DNA of 64,000 nucleotides from Nitrospiraceae bacterium (GCA_020632595.1 JACKFF010000011.1:94198-158197), one strand, 5' to 3'; counted from the stretch's first letter, positions 28,723 to 37,766 are shown. Notes: generated by a model from the letters alone, not told the origin. Numbers and translations are program-made.

Positions 28723-29215
28723 TCAGCACCCGTGGTCAAGATTTTCCCACTTTCAACGTGCTCTCAATCCCCTTGTCACTTCAAGGAGCGGGTCAGGGTG
28801 AGAAGGGCAAGAGCCGTTGAAAGTTCAGATCCTGGCGGTGGCAAAATATGTCTACATCCCAGCCCTTACAGGGTATGATGGTGTTTGGTGGAGAGTTGGT
28901 TTCTTCTTGGGGTGCTTTTCGGGTGTCTTCGCTTCTCCCGCTGCTTTCCCCAGGCTACGGCGTGACTGGAAGCAACGGATGTCCATCAATTGCCCCTATG
29001 GTCAATGCGTCAAGCGTAACTCCATTTTTTCAGGAATAAATTGGCTCAGGCGCCTTGTCCAGAGCACATTTCAAGCATTCCACCGAAGTGTTGCACCCAC
29101 GTGTTTTGGTGAAGACGTATTTTCTTAAGCTGAATATTCGGATCTATTCAGATTGTTTATCCTAATTTCCTGGATGGATTGAAAAATTCACATGAATCAT
29201 GAAGGAAGGTCAGGC
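28723..29215. other. 493-base intergenic region with an inverted repeat
   Basis: Holds the inverted repeat at 28749-28824, listed separately. A 100-codon frame from 28817 lacks an ATG start, a ribosome binding site and family resemblance, so no gene is called. Confidence 0.5.
28749..28824. repeat. Inverted repeat with 10-base perfect arms
   Basis: ACTTTCAACG (28749-28758) and CGTTGAAAGT (28815-28824) are perfect complements, and pairing extends inward (GCTCT/AGAGC) with a bulge. A smaller hairpin CCTTG/CAAGG lies in the middle. It could be an operon-end hairpin after the TPR gene or the trace of a small mobile repeat; there is no T tract. Confidence 0.5.
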
Positions 29216-29842
29216 ATGAGTAAAAAAATGTGGTTACTCCCAACCCTAGGTGCAATGCTCTTGTCACTATTCAGCTGTGCAAGTGATCGAAACAGCAAGA
29301 AGGCCGCGCTTGAACTGGTCACGCAATGCGACAGTTGTCATCGTATTGACTCAAAAATTTCTTCCATTGCCCCTTCCTTGGATGGCATGCCGGAAAGTTA
29401 TCTTGTGGAGCAGTTAGAAAACTTCAGACAATCCAGGCGCGGAACTGATCCGACTGATGCGGTGACCCGTGAAATGAGCCAGCAGGCCAAGGCTTTAAAT
29501 GATGAACAAGTATCCCTGATTGGCGATTATTATTCCGGGCGTCCACGTCAACACTCAAATGAGCCGGTAACCGGGGATTTGGAAAACGGAAAACAATTAT
29601 ACAAGGAACAATGTGAAGGCTGCCACTCCAGCATGTTGGGCCGTTACTTCACCAAAAGTCCACGGATCACGCATCTGAGAGGACCCTATCTCCTCGCCCA
29701 GCTCAATCAGTTTTCCAAGGGGAGTAGACTGGTGATGGCCGACAGCAAGCATAAAGAAAAAATGGTGGCTGTGGCTAAAAAATTAAGCGATAGAGAACAG
29801 TCGAATATCGTCGCGTTCATGAAAGAACATTACACAGATTAA
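29216..29842 (+). CDS. Diheme c-type cytochrome lipoprotein
   Basis: A 208-residue protein with a signal peptide ending in a lipobox-like LFSC, so probably membrane-anchored on the periplasmic side. It has two haem sites, CDSCH and CEGCH, in tandem cytochrome c4/c553-like domains with downstream Met candidates. The start at 29216 is chosen over 29192 because GGAAGG lies six bases upstream. It may feed electrons to the oxidase of the preceding operon, but the 490-base gap makes this tentative. Confidence 0.88.
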   Translation: MSKKMWLLPTLGAMLLSLFSCASDRNSKKAALELVTQCDSCHRIDSKISSIAPSLDGMPESYLVEQLENFRQSRRGTDPTDAVTREMSQQAKALNDEQVSLIGDYYSGRPRQHSNEPVTGDLENGKQLYKEQCEGCHSSMLGRYFTKSPRITHLRGPYLLAQLNQFSKGSRLVMADSKHKEKMVAVAKKLSDREQSNIVAFMKEHYTD

Positions 29843-30166
29843 ATGCCATTTTCCATGAACTATTTCCGAACCTATCAGGTCTGGTCATCGTGAGCATGCG
29901 CAGCGTATTTCATGCAGGACTATTCTGTGCCAACCGTCAGGATTTTCTGCCTTTCTTAAATCTGCACACCGGCGGGATAATAAATTCGAAGCCTTTCATC
30001 AGATGCAATTGATCCACAGGGGTGAATTTTGATTCTTCTTTCATGACCCGCTCCGGGTTTCTTCTGTAGGCTAATGGCCTATGGCATGAGATAGATGGTT
30101 TTTCTCATTCCTGTTTTGCCTTGACGTATTTTTCTTTGGGGTTGGCCGGATTTTATTGACGTGCGT
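29843..30166. other. 324-base intergenic region
   Basis: No gene, clear promoter or repeat was recognised here. The stretch before 30167 is T-rich. Confidence 0.5.
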
Positions 30167-30796
30167 ATGCCGCATTTCTTGGTAAACGGGTATATGGAGT
30201 TGTTTTTTAAGATTGTCTTGTTCGGGTATTTCGTTCTTTTTTTGTTTATGGCTTTACTTTGGCGCAGCTATGTCATTTTCGCACAAACAGGGATCAATGC
30301 CCTGACGCAATCCAACCAGCATTCCTTTCTCAAGTTTCTGGCAATCGTGTTTAAGATCCATTTACTCATGGTATTGGGTTTAGTGATAGATTATGTATTC
30401 GAATTTAATGTGCTAACCGGGAACCGGTTTAGCTTTTTCCTTCCTATCCGTTTCACAGCCTCGATAGGTAGTCTTTTTCTCATTACGGGTTTCATGATAA
30501 TCGTGACAGCACAGAATCAAATGAAAACGTCTTGGCGCATTGAAATAGATACGAGAAATCCAACTCCTTTAATCGAAACAGGATTATTTCACTATTCGCG
30601 TAACCCCATATTCCTTGCTCTGAGACTCAACTATTTTGCGATGTTCCTCATTGTTCCATGTCCGTATTCCCTCTTAACGTTTTTGATTGGCGACTGTGCT
30701 TTTCAAGCACAGGTTAGACAGGAAGAACAACACCTCAGCAAAACCCATGGAGCGGTGTATAGGAAATATTGCTCCCGGGTTCCGCGATGGTTGTAA
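30167..30796 (+). CDS. Isoprenylcysteine carboxyl-methyltransferase-like membrane protein
   Basis: A 209-residue integral membrane protein with about five hydrophobic segments and the C-terminal signature of the ICMT/PEMT family: GLFHYSRNPIFLAL, then QVRQEEQHLSKTHGAVYRKY and VPRW. Bacterial members methylate lipids or unknown carboxylates with SAM; the substrate here cannot be told. A GTG at 30161 is an alternative start. The gene is AT-rich relative to neighbours. The duplicated promoter segment begins about 50 bases past its stop. Confidence 0.78.
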   Translation: MPHFLVNGYMELFFKIVLFGYFVLFLFMALLWRSYVIFAQTGINALTQSNQHSFLKFLAIVFKIHLLMVLGLVIDYVFEFNVLTGNRFSFFLPIRFTASIGSLFLITGFMIIVTAQNQMKTSWRIEIDTRNPTPLIETGLFHYSRNPIFLALRLNYFAMFLIVPCPYSLLTFLIGDCAFQAQVRQEEQHLSKTHGAVYRKYCSRVPRWL

Positions 30797-30847
30797 AAAG
30801 AAAAGAGAAAAATTAAGAGGAGACCACAGGGGAACAGATCAACTGAC

Positions 30848-31080
30848 GCAGTTTCCTGCAGTGCACAATCAAACAACAACCTCCAGTGAGCACGGTGGAA
30901 GAACCTCACCCTCTCCGTTCAAATTATTTGATTCCCATCAAAATCCTTTTCCTGCCCGTCGTCCTTTCAATCGGCTATCAAATCCCTCCCCGGCCTTAAC
31001 TCTTTGAAATGGCGGGCCTTCTTGGGGTGAATCCCCCCTGGCACAGTTCATGCTGAATTCATGAAATGAAACGAAACGGG
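30848..31080 (+). repeat. Direct duplication, copy B (relic of activator gene end plus promoter)
   Basis: Closely matches 25841-26070. It starts with a non-functional relic of the last codons of the NtrC-type activator (the AATCAAACAACAACCTCC stretch is identical), followed by the same promoter parts. Because the activator gene is only partial here, this is the derived copy. It now drives the hemolysin/ligase pair. Confidence 0.9.
30921..31054 (+). promoter_or_regulatory. Sigma-54-type promoter B with upstream box
   Basis: The -24/-12 element TGGCAC-AGTTC-ATGCT is at 31039-31054, with a TTTGAAAT box at 31003 and the AT-rich box (AATTATTTGAT, six bases, CAAAAT) at 30922-30944, 109 bases upstream. 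It is 116 bases before the hemolysin-family start codon, a normal leader length. Confidence 0.78.
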
Positions 31081-31169
31081 TTTTCTGAACCTGCTCCATC
31101 AAAAACCAGGCCGGTGTCGTGATACAGATCCTGCAATCGCTTATCAACAAGGGAAATGAGGGAGAACCT

Positions 31170-31886
31170 ATGAACCGGTATGACCAAACCACAGGACGTT
31201 GGGCCGAATCCTGCACCGCCCTGTTCCCCTTAAACGACCCCTGTTCAAAAAGGACCAGCCTGCATCTCTATTTTCGGACTTCTCAAGGGAGACAGTCGGT
31301 GGAAAACCTTATTGCCTCCGGGTATCACAAAAAATTCGGGGCACGAATTGCCGATTTCATGCCAATTCTCTTAAGCCTCCAAACTCTGGATCGTATAGCA
31401 GCCGTTGTGGGCATCCGGTCGGCGGCCGAGTCCGCCCTGTTTCTTGAAGCATACTTGGACGGCCCATTACTCCAAACACTCACCCGTTGCGGATTCCCCG
31501 ACGTTTCCCGGACAGAGGTTGTCGAAATTGGCAATTTGGTCTCTACCCGCAGTGGCAGTAGCTTCCTGCTGTTTCTGGTGTTAACAAAAATGCTATTCAT
31601 CTCCGATTATAAAATCGCGGTCTTTACCGCAACCAGCGAAGTGGCCAACCTGCTGACCAAACTCCAATTGCCCATCTCGCCCATATGCAAAGCCGAACAC
31701 AGCCGCCTCACTCCTTCCCTCACGAACAAACCCCAAGCGGACTGGGGAAATTACTACGCCGCCAATCCCTGGGTATTTGCCATCGATGGTCGTCTCGCGA
31801 TTAACAGCCTCACCTCCCGGTCCATGCTGGCTCAGTGGGTAGCCACCTACGACACGGAAATCACGAACATGCGCTGTTATTTATGA
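31170..31886 (+). CDS. Thermostable hemolysin (delta-VPH) family protein
   Basis: A 238-residue soluble protein matching the thermostable-hemolysin family, which has a GNAT/autoinducer-synthase-like core: HKKFGARIADFMPILLSL near residue 52, a hydrophobic core strand and the marker VVEIGNLVSTRSG, followed by FLLFLVLTKML. The haemolysin name is historical; the genomic partner is a fatty-acyl ligase, so an acyl-transfer role is more likely (inference). GGGAGAA precedes the ATG at 31170. The stop overlaps the ligase start (ATGA). Confidence 0.82.
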   Translation: MNRYDQTTGRWAESCTALFPLNDPCSKRTSLHLYFRTSQGRQSVENLIASGYHKKFGARIADFMPILLSLQTLDRIAAVVGIRSAAESALFLEAYLDGPLLQTLTRCGFPDVSRTEVVEIGNLVSTRSGSSFLLFLVLTKMLFISDYKIAVFTATSEVANLLTKLQLPISPICKAEHSRLTPSLTNKPQADWGNYYAANPWVFAIDGRLAINSLTSRSMLAQWVATYDTEITNMRCYL

Positions 31887-33517
31887 AAGAGCCTTCATCA
31901 CCACGGTCCTTTGCCGATGAGCTGCGGGAAATTGCCCAACAGGAGGAGGCACGCCCCGCCGTCATCACCCCATCGACCCCCCTCAACTACGGTCAACTGT
32001 GGCATCGGATTGACCAGGTTGGTAATTTTCTCCAGCAACAGTCCATCGGCTCTCTGGCCTTGCTGGCGGATAACTGTCTGGATTGGATCATCGTCGACCT
32101 GGCTTGCCTTGCAAAAGGGATAGTCTGCATTCCCCTGCCCCGGTTCTTTTCCTTTGATCAGATTCACCACGCCTTACACCTGAGCGAGGTGGATGCGGTG
32201 GCGCATGACCCTGCGGATCTCAACAAGCTTCGGGGAAAGGACAACAGACCTTCATGGGCACTCCCTTCCACGACTCTGACGCTGACCTTCCGCGAGCGGA
32301 CACATCCGGCGTATCCACCGAACACGGCCAAAATCACTTTTACCTCAGGATCCACAGGCACTCCCAAAGGAGTGTGTTTAAGCGAAGAGAATATCCAAAC
32401 AGTGGTCAAGAGTCTGAACCAAGCGATCTTTGACCTCAACCTCCACACTCATCTGAGCCTCTTACCTTATGCGACGCTATTGGAAAATCTTGCGGGTATC
32501 TATCTGCCGTTCCTAAGGGGAGGCTCCATTTATGTAGCAAAATCCGATCTCCTCGGGTTAAGAGGGAGCCGGATGGAAACCATTGGTCCATTTTTACAAA
32601 TAGTGGATGACACGAAGGCCCAGAGCATAATTATCGTCCCTCAGATTTTGAAAATGCTATTGGACGCACTGGACTCCGGGTGGCGTGTCCCGGCCACTTT
32701 AAAATTTGTAGCTGTAGGTGGCGGGAAAACGCCCTCTGCCTGGATCCAACAGGCCCAACAGCACGACTTGCCTGTTTATGAGGGATACGGGCTATCGGAA
32801 TGTGCCTCGGTCGTCGCGCTAAATACCCCGAGGTCTCACAAACCAGGGTCCGTTGGTCGGATCCTTTCACACTGCCGAGTGAGAATCGAGGACGGGGAAA
32901 TCATTGTCAGTGGAAATCATTTTCTCGGCTACCTCAATCCAGGCTCGGTACCCTCCCCTCCCTCCATCCCCCATCATCCCTTGGGTCCCGAAACTGCAAC
33001 AGGGGATCTCGGATTTGTGGATGAAGAAGGATACCTCCACATTATCGGACGCAAAAACAATATATTGGTCTCGACCTATGGTCGCAACATTTCTCCGGAA
33101 TGGCCTGAAACCGAACTACTGGCAACAGGGCTCTTTCGTCAATGTCTCGTCGTAGGGGAGGCTCGGCCCTACTGCATCGCACTCTTAATCCCGGCAGCGA
33201 CCCCCCTGACTGTTCCAACCATCCAAAAGGCGATCGGGAACATAAACGGCCGCCTGCCCGATTACGCACAGATTCGTCAGTGGGCTCTTCTAAAAAAGCC
33301 GTTTTCGATAGAGGATGGATTACTCACCACGAATGGGCGAGTCAAACGCAAAGCGATTGAGAATACATACGCGGGTCTCATTGCTCAACTGTATAAAGAT
33401 GCATTGGCAAAAGAGGAACGCCATGGGGTTTTATCAGGAACGGTAAAAAAACCCGAACCCGGGCAGAATGTCTTGCAAAAAGAGCTCTCACACATGAGAG
33501 AGGCCATACCACCTTGA
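31883..33517 (+). CDS. AMP-forming acyl-CoA/acyl-ACP ligase
   Basis: A 544-residue member of the adenylate-forming superfamily. The A3 loop TFTSGSTGTPKG, the A5 motif YGLSECASV, the A7/A8 region TGDLGFVDEEGYLHIIGRK and the C-terminal lysine in TNGRVKRKA are all present, so the enzyme should be active. It probably activates a carboxylic (fatty) acid for the hemolysin-family acyltransferase-like protein and/or the HDO oxidase. It is coupled to the preceding gene by ATGA overlap. A decayed paralogue of its C-terminal part lies at 26066. Confidence 0.92.
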   Translation: MKEPSSPRSFADELREIAQQEEARPAVITPSTPLNYGQLWHRIDQVGNFLQQQSIGSLALLADNCLDWIIVDLACLAKGIVCIPLPRFFSFDQIHHALHLSEVDAVAHDPADLNKLRGKDNRPSWALPSTTLTLTFRERTHPAYPPNTAKITFTSGSTGTPKGVCLSEENIQTVVKSLNQAIFDLNLHTHLSLLPYATLLENLAGIYLPFLRGGSIYVAKSDLLGLRGSRMETIGPFLQIVDDTKAQSIIIVPQILKMLLDALDSGWRVPATLKFVAVGGGKTPSAWIQQAQQHDLPVYEGYGLSECASVVALNTPRSHKPGSVGRILSHCRVRIEDGEIIVSGNHFLGYLNPGSVPSPPSIPHHPLGPETATGDLGFVDEEGYLHIIGRKNNILVSTYGRNISPEWPETELLATGLFRQCLVVGEARPYCIALLIPAATPLTVPTIQKAIGNINGRLPDYAQIRQWALLKKPFSIEDGLLTTNGRVKRKAIENTYAGLIAQLYKDALAKEERHGVLSGTVKKPEPGQNVLQKELSHMREAIPP

Positions 33518-33834
33518 GCGACGGTTTTTTGAATACCGTCCTGACAACTTCCCTTTCACCAGACAGCGGGACAATCAGCCGAGAACCAAGTCAACAAGCC
33601 CCACAGACGATACACGTCCCCGTCTCCCGTCCTTCTCCTGGAACCGCTCCTCGCGCTTCGGACAGAATGGGCCCGGATCAAACACCGGATCATTGATGAA
33701 GATCCACAATTTGCTGAGATTCGTCCACTCGCTGAACGATCCCAAAAATTAATGTCAGCTTTCCGGTTCAAGCCGACGACCATTGAAAAAAACTCAAAAA
33801 TGAGGAACAAAGAAAGTAGGGTGGAGATGCAATA
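33514..33834 (+). pseudogene. Possible frameshifted small gene after the ligase
   Basis: A TTG at 33514 overlaps the ligase stop and opens a frame to 33696 (TTSLSPDSGTISREPSQQAP). A second frame is open from 33545 to 33834 and reads like a helical protein after about 33635 (LLEPLLALRTEWARIKH, DEDPQFAEIRPLAERSQK). Joining the two by one frameshift near 33637 gives a ~107-residue product. No family is recognised; it may be a broken cistron of the ligase operon or chance. Confidence 0.3.
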
Positions 33835-34154
33835 GAGACACGTAGACTGCGAAAAAGAGGCAACCAAGTCACCGGCTGTTTTTGCCATTCGAACCACATC
33901 CGTCCATTACTCCGATGGAATATCCCGAGCCTACTGATTGATTCGGGAGTGACCGGTCTGTACTCACCGTCGAGGATATAAGCTTTGAATTAACTATTTA
34001 GCCTTTGACGGTATGACTGTTGACTCGGTGAGGACCTATCCAGCTTGGCATCCCTGCACCATTGGCAAAGAATCTGTGTCCAGGCAAAAGAAGGTATGGC
34101 GTGGCGGGAGCTTTCGATTTTTCAGGATGCCGACCTGCTCCCTGTGCTCATCCT
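33835..34154. other. 320-base AT-rich intergenic region
   Basis: No coding frame or repeat is supported here. Confidence 0.5.
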
Positions 34155-34343
34155 TCAGCATGCATCAGACATGAGTTGTTCGATCGAATGAAAGATTTTT
34201 TCCCGTGAGAGTTGATCCAATTTTTTTAATTTTGGGGCAAATTCTTGTACTTCCTCATCGCTCTTCAAATCCCATTTCGATTCAATTACGAATCTTAAAA
34301 ATTTGAAATACAAGGATTTATCAGAAATTTTTGCCAATGGCAT
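34155..34343 (-). CDS. Doubtful small ORF (62 aa)
   Basis: Reads MPLAKISDKSLYFKFLRF, then a charged helical stretch (SDEEVQEFAPKLKKLDQLS). Composition is protein-like, but no ribosome binding site is seen. It lies fully across the AT-rich box and start of promoter E on the other strand, so it may be chance. No family recognised. Confidence 0.22.
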   Translation of the reverse strand: MPLAKISDKSLYFKFLRFVIESKWDLKSDEEVQEFAPKLKKLDQLSREKIFHSIEQLMSDAC

Positions 34344-34353
34344 AGTTCATGCT
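34219..34353 (+). promoter_or_regulatory. Sigma-54-type promoter E with upstream box
   Basis: The -24/-12 element TGGCAT-AGTTC-ATGCT is at 34338-34353. A TTTGAAAT box at 34302 is 36 bases upstream and an AT-rich box (AATTTTTTTAAT, seven bases, CAAATT) starts at 34219, its key position exactly 110 bases upstream. It probably drives the block beginning with the ATP-grasp gene at 34732; the leader is long (about 380 bases) and holds a decayed coding segment. Confidence 0.7.
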
Positions 34354-34369
34354 GATTACGGAAATTCAT

Positions 34370-34387
34370 ACAGGAATATTTTCCTGT
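34370..34387. promoter_or_regulatory. Palindrome just downstream of promoter E
   Basis: ACAGGAA-TATT-TTCCTGT is a perfect inverted repeat starting 16 bases after the -12 element, so it would lie in the early transcript or act as a roadblock operator. Related ACAGGA half-sites occur upstream of promoter C (45885-45914). Confidence 0.4.
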
Positions 34388-34527
34388 TCCTTCTGGGCAA
34401 AAACCTCACGTGAAGGATTACGTAAGGAATGAGGAAAAATTTCAGAAGTTACAAATGACAAAGATTTCATTGAGAGAGATCAGCATTCCGTTTGTTCGCG
34501 AGGGCGGACACACTCCGCTCCGCTCTG

Positions 34528-34640
34528 TGCGCGAATGGCTGCGCGGCCGGAAGATGGAAATCCAGGAACGACTGTGGAACATGAGTGGGGCGGCATGAGT
34601 ATGGCTCTTTATGCGAAGGGATGGCTCGCCCGCTCGATTA
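34528..34640 (+). repeat. Duplicated segment, decayed copy of the 5' end of the ATP-grasp gene at 39162
   Basis: About 110 bases closely resemble 39193-39305, where the sequence encodes REWLRGWKMEYQELRW-IMSGA in the second ATP-grasp protein. Here the frame (REWLRGRKMEIQERLW-NMSGA) hits a TGA, so this copy is not part of the intact gene at 34732. It supports duplication of the ATP-grasp/hydroxylase unit. The remainder of 34388-34731 holds nothing else recognised. Confidence 0.75.
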
Positions 34641-34731
34641 AAGGGAAAATCGGTCTGTCAGATACCAGGATGAATAAACAGGCAACTTATCGTTATGAAG
34701 CTTCTTTCATGCATATCCGGATTTTATAAGG

Positions 34732-36066
34732 ATGAACATTACCAGGATCACTCGAGAATTCAATGGGTTTATGTGGATATATCGCCCCTCCTCTAGCCGC
34801 ATGACTTCGACCCATTCGGCAGCGGCTTCGATCCATCGTTTCTTCCGGTGTGAGGTGTTGCGAAAGGCCAGGCTTGGAAAGCGTCTCGCAATGTTCGCTG
34901 CATTACCATTCACACCATTCGTCATCGCCGCGTTAGCAACGGTCTTCACCTCAATAAATGGACGGGCTATAAAGAAGCTGACCGGCAAGCGGATCGTCCG
35001 GCAATTCTGCGAGCAGATTGGAATCGCGGCCCGCTTTGCCATCCTGCCACCCTGGTACTACATTTTTGGATTGCATGACAATACCAAAAGACAACAGGCC
35101 GGCGAATACCTGAATCGTTTCGAAATGAAGGGTGGCAGCGGTCTCTACCACTACCTGCGTGATTATAATGGAGGCCTTTCCCTCCCTGCCGAGCGCAGCA
35201 CGTCCTCTATCAGAAACAAGTGCAGCTTCATGGCCCGTTGCCATGCATGCGGGGTTGCCGCAGCGCCCGTTTTCGTGATTGTCAGCAAAGGACGGATTAC
35301 GCCGATAGAGTGGCGTGAGACAGGCCTACCCGAGACAAGCCTCTTTGTAAAACCGATAAAGGGTCAGGGCGGAAAGCACACCATGTGCTGGGAGTACCTG
35401 GGCGCAGGACAATTCCGAGGCAATGCCGGGAAGATCGTGTCCGGAAGCCAATTGTTGGATCTGTTGCGTCAAGTCTCACAGTGCAGGGATTACCTGGTTC
35501 AGCCACGACTGATAAACCACCACGACATAGATGATCTCGCCAACGGCACCCTCTCCACCGTTCGTGTGATGAGCTGTCGTAATGAACAAGACACATTTGA
35601 AGTGACTGATGCCGTCTTTCGCATGACGCGAAAAAGCGGCGTGATCGTCGACAATTTCCATGCCGGGGGAATTGCGGCGAATGTCGACATTCAGACCGGC
35701 GAGCTAGGAAGAGCCGGCGACGGGGCCTGGGGAATGGTGAGAGGTGGATGGTATGAGCGACATCCCGAGACCAATGCGCCGATTCTGCATCGCAAGCTTC
35801 CATGTTGGCCCGAGTTGATCAACTTCGTGCAGAACGCTCATACCTGCCTCTTTTCCGACCAGGTGGTGATTGGGTGGGATGTCGCCATACTCGAAAACGG
35901 GCCGTGCATGATCGAGGCCAATAAAGCTCCCGACTTGGATATCATCCAACGAATCAAGGGTAGACCCCTGGGCAATGAACGGCTGGGGATGCTGCTGGCA
36001 TTTAACCTGAAGCGAACCGTCGAGAGGAAATATGCGAGTTACGCCCAGGCGAGTGGTCATTCGTGA
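34732..36066 (+). CDS. Sugar-transfer-associated ATP-grasp protein (copy 1)
   Basis: A 444-residue protein of the ATP-grasp family found in polysaccharide loci (PF14397 type). A hydrophobic segment (~60-80) precedes the catalytic part, which has TSLFVKPIKGQGGKH (nucleotide-binding lysine/glycine loop), VRVMSC, IVDNFHAGGIAANVD and the metal-binding end VIGWDVAILENGPCMIEANK. Likely forms an amide or ester bond on a glycan or lipid-linked substrate; the exact reaction is unknown. Paralogous along its whole length to the protein at 39162. AAGG directly precedes the ATG. Confidence 0.85.
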   Translation: MNITRITREFNGFMWIYRPSSSRMTSTHSAAASIHRFFRCEVLRKARLGKRLAMFAALPFTPFVIAALATVFTSINGRAIKKLTGKRIVRQFCEQIGIAARFAILPPWYYIFGLHDNTKRQQAGEYLNRFEMKGGSGLYHYLRDYNGGLSLPAERSTSSIRNKCSFMARCHACGVAAAPVFVIVSKGRITPIEWRETGLPETSLFVKPIKGQGGKHTMCWEYLGAGQFRGNAGKIVSGSQLLDLLRQVSQCRDYLVQPRLINHHDIDDLANGTLSTVRVMSCRNEQDTFEVTDAVFRMTRKSGVIVDNFHAGGIAANVDIQTGELGRAGDGAWGMVRGGWYERHPETNAPILHRKLPCWPELINFVQNAHTCLFSDQVVIGWDVAILENGPCMIEANKAPDLDIIQRIKGRPLGNERLGMLLAFNLKRTVERKYASYAQASGHS

Positions 36067-36487
36067 CGGGTTCAAAATTCACATAACGCGACCTTCGTGG
36101 CGGAGAATAAAGCAAGATTCAATTCACGTCCGGAGGTACCCTATAAGCGGGGCAACTGTAGATCAATTAACGAAGGCGTTTTCAAGTTACCAAGTGACGG
36201 ATGACGCTCTGGAGGACATCCCTCAAGGGACGTAGCGCGGGTTGGACATTGTCCTGATCGGGTGTTCAGCCGATGCGGAATGGGATTCAACTCCTGCTGG
36301 CTGCAGCCGGAAAAGTCGGTGTCGCTGGCAGATGCTGCTGCCGCACCCTATCGGCGTTTTCGTTGTTGCCGCAGGGATCATGGGGATTCGAAAGGAACAC
36401 CTGGATGGCGACCCGGTGGGCCAGAGGCAAGGGAATAGGATGAACGGTGTACCTGGTTATTTTGACGATTCCATTGAAGAGGGAGGA
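36067..36487. other. 421-base gap before the glycosyltransferase
   Basis: The glycosyltransferase frame stays open back to about 36242, but that extension (low similarity, many Cys/Arg) has no family character and no ribosome binding site, so it is left out. No promoter box of the kind seen elsewhere was found. Confidence 0.5.
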
Positions 36488-37741
36488 ATGATGCCCAGAA
36501 CTGCCGAAACATTGGTCGCATCATGCAGGAATGGCGGTCGCTGTCGCATTGCCTTTTTCATGTACCGGATGTCGGGAGGAGGCGCCCCGCGCCGCGCCGT
36601 CGGATTGGCGAATGAATTGGTGACCCGCGGGTACGATGTGGATGTGGTCATGGTCAATGAGAAGAGCAAATACGCGGACTCACTATTGCCCGGCATCCGC
36701 CGCGTTGTGCTCAACCAGCCGCAATGGGGAAGGCTGTACGCCGTGCTCTACAGCTATCTGCCGTTCCTTTGGGTCAGGGTTTTCTTGAGCACGTTTGCGC
36801 TGGCTCGCTACCTGCAAGTGTGGTCGCCGGACATCATGGTGGCGGCCGGCAATCGAGTTCTCCTCACCGCGGTAATCGCTTGGCGGATTTCCGGAAAGCC
36901 GATGCCGTTGATATTACGTGCCACCAATTTCCTGTCTAAAAATCTCAATCTGTGGGCGCCGTTCCGCATGATCGTGAATCTCTATCTGCGTGCCCTGTCG
37001 CGTCTTGTGTACCGGTCTGCCACGCGAACCATCGCGGTTTCCGATGGCGTTGCCGAGGAAGTCGTTCGTCTGGCGGACCTGCCGCGCGAGGCCATCACCA
37101 CGGTGTTCGAACCCGTCATCGACCATTCGGTGGCCGAGAAGGCAAAAGCTCCGCTGGTGCACCCCTGGCTTGAACCGGGGCAACCTCCGGTTCTCCTCGC
37201 CGTCGGTCGTCTCCGGTTTCAGAAGGATTTTCCGACGCTGATCAAGGCCTTTGCCTTGGTCCACAACAGACGCCCTGTGCGACTGGTCATACTTGGTGGC
37301 GGACCGGTGCGATACCAGTTGCAAGACATGATCACGGCGCTCGGTGTTGAATCAGACGTCTGCCTGTTGGGCTATACCGAGAACCCCTTTGCCTGGATGG
37401 CGCGGGCTTCGATGTTTGTGCTCTCTTCGGCTTGGGAAGGGTTGCCTGCTGTGCTAATCGAAGCGCTCGCCTGCGGCTGTCCCGTGGTCAGCACCAATTG
37501 CCCGAGCGGCCCGTGGGAAATACTCGACAAGGGCAAATACGGCAGGCTCGTTCCCTGTCGCGATCCCGCGGCCTTGGCCGAGGCGATCCTAGCCACCCTG
37601 GACGCACCCGTAGACCGGCAGGCGCTCCGTGACCGGGCTCGCATTTTCAACCTGGAAACGTCCATCGAGGGCTATATCGCCACTTTCGAGGAGGCTCTCG
37701 CCTGCCACGGGTCCAGGGGGTCCGTCGGTGCCGGACATTAA
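36488..37741 (+). CDS. Glycosyltransferase family 4 protein
   Basis: A 417-residue GT-B enzyme. The N-terminal half has FFMYRMSGGGAPRRAVGLAN (acceptor side) and the C-terminal half has the GT4 donor-site pattern VGRLRFQKDFPTLIKAF, ILGGGP, LLGYTENPFAWMARASMFV, SSAWEGLPAVLIEALACG with E-x7-E and VSTNCPSGP. It likely adds a sugar to an envelope glycan such as LPS core. The start at 36488 is the first ATG of an ATGATG pair preceded by GGGAGGA; longer starts are possible. It sits between the ATP-grasp and Kdo-hydroxylase-like genes. Confidence 0.92.
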   Translation: MMPRTAETLVASCRNGGRCRIAFFMYRMSGGGAPRRAVGLANELVTRGYDVDVVMVNEKSKYADSLLPGIRRVVLNQPQWGRLYAVLYSYLPFLWVRVFLSTFALARYLQVWSPDIMVAAGNRVLLTAVIAWRISGKPMPLILRATNFLSKNLNLWAPFRMIVNLYLRALSRLVYRSATRTIAVSDGVAEEVVRLADLPREAITTVFEPVIDHSVAEKAKAPLVHPWLEPGQPPVLLAVGRLRFQKDFPTLIKAFALVHNRRPVRLVILGGGPVRYQLQDMITALGVESDVCLLGYTENPFAWMARASMFVLSSAWEGLPAVLIEALACGCPVVSTNCPSGPWEILDKGKYGRLVPCRDPAALAEAILATLDAPVDRQALRDRARIFNLETSIEGYIATFEEALACHGSRGSVGAGH

Positions 37742-37766
37742 GCACGGGTGTTCATTTACCTCCGAT

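Noticed and set aside
28817..29128. 100-codon frame between the TPR and cytochrome genes
   Set aside because: Begins at TTG inside an inverted repeat arm, lacks a ribosome binding site and family character.
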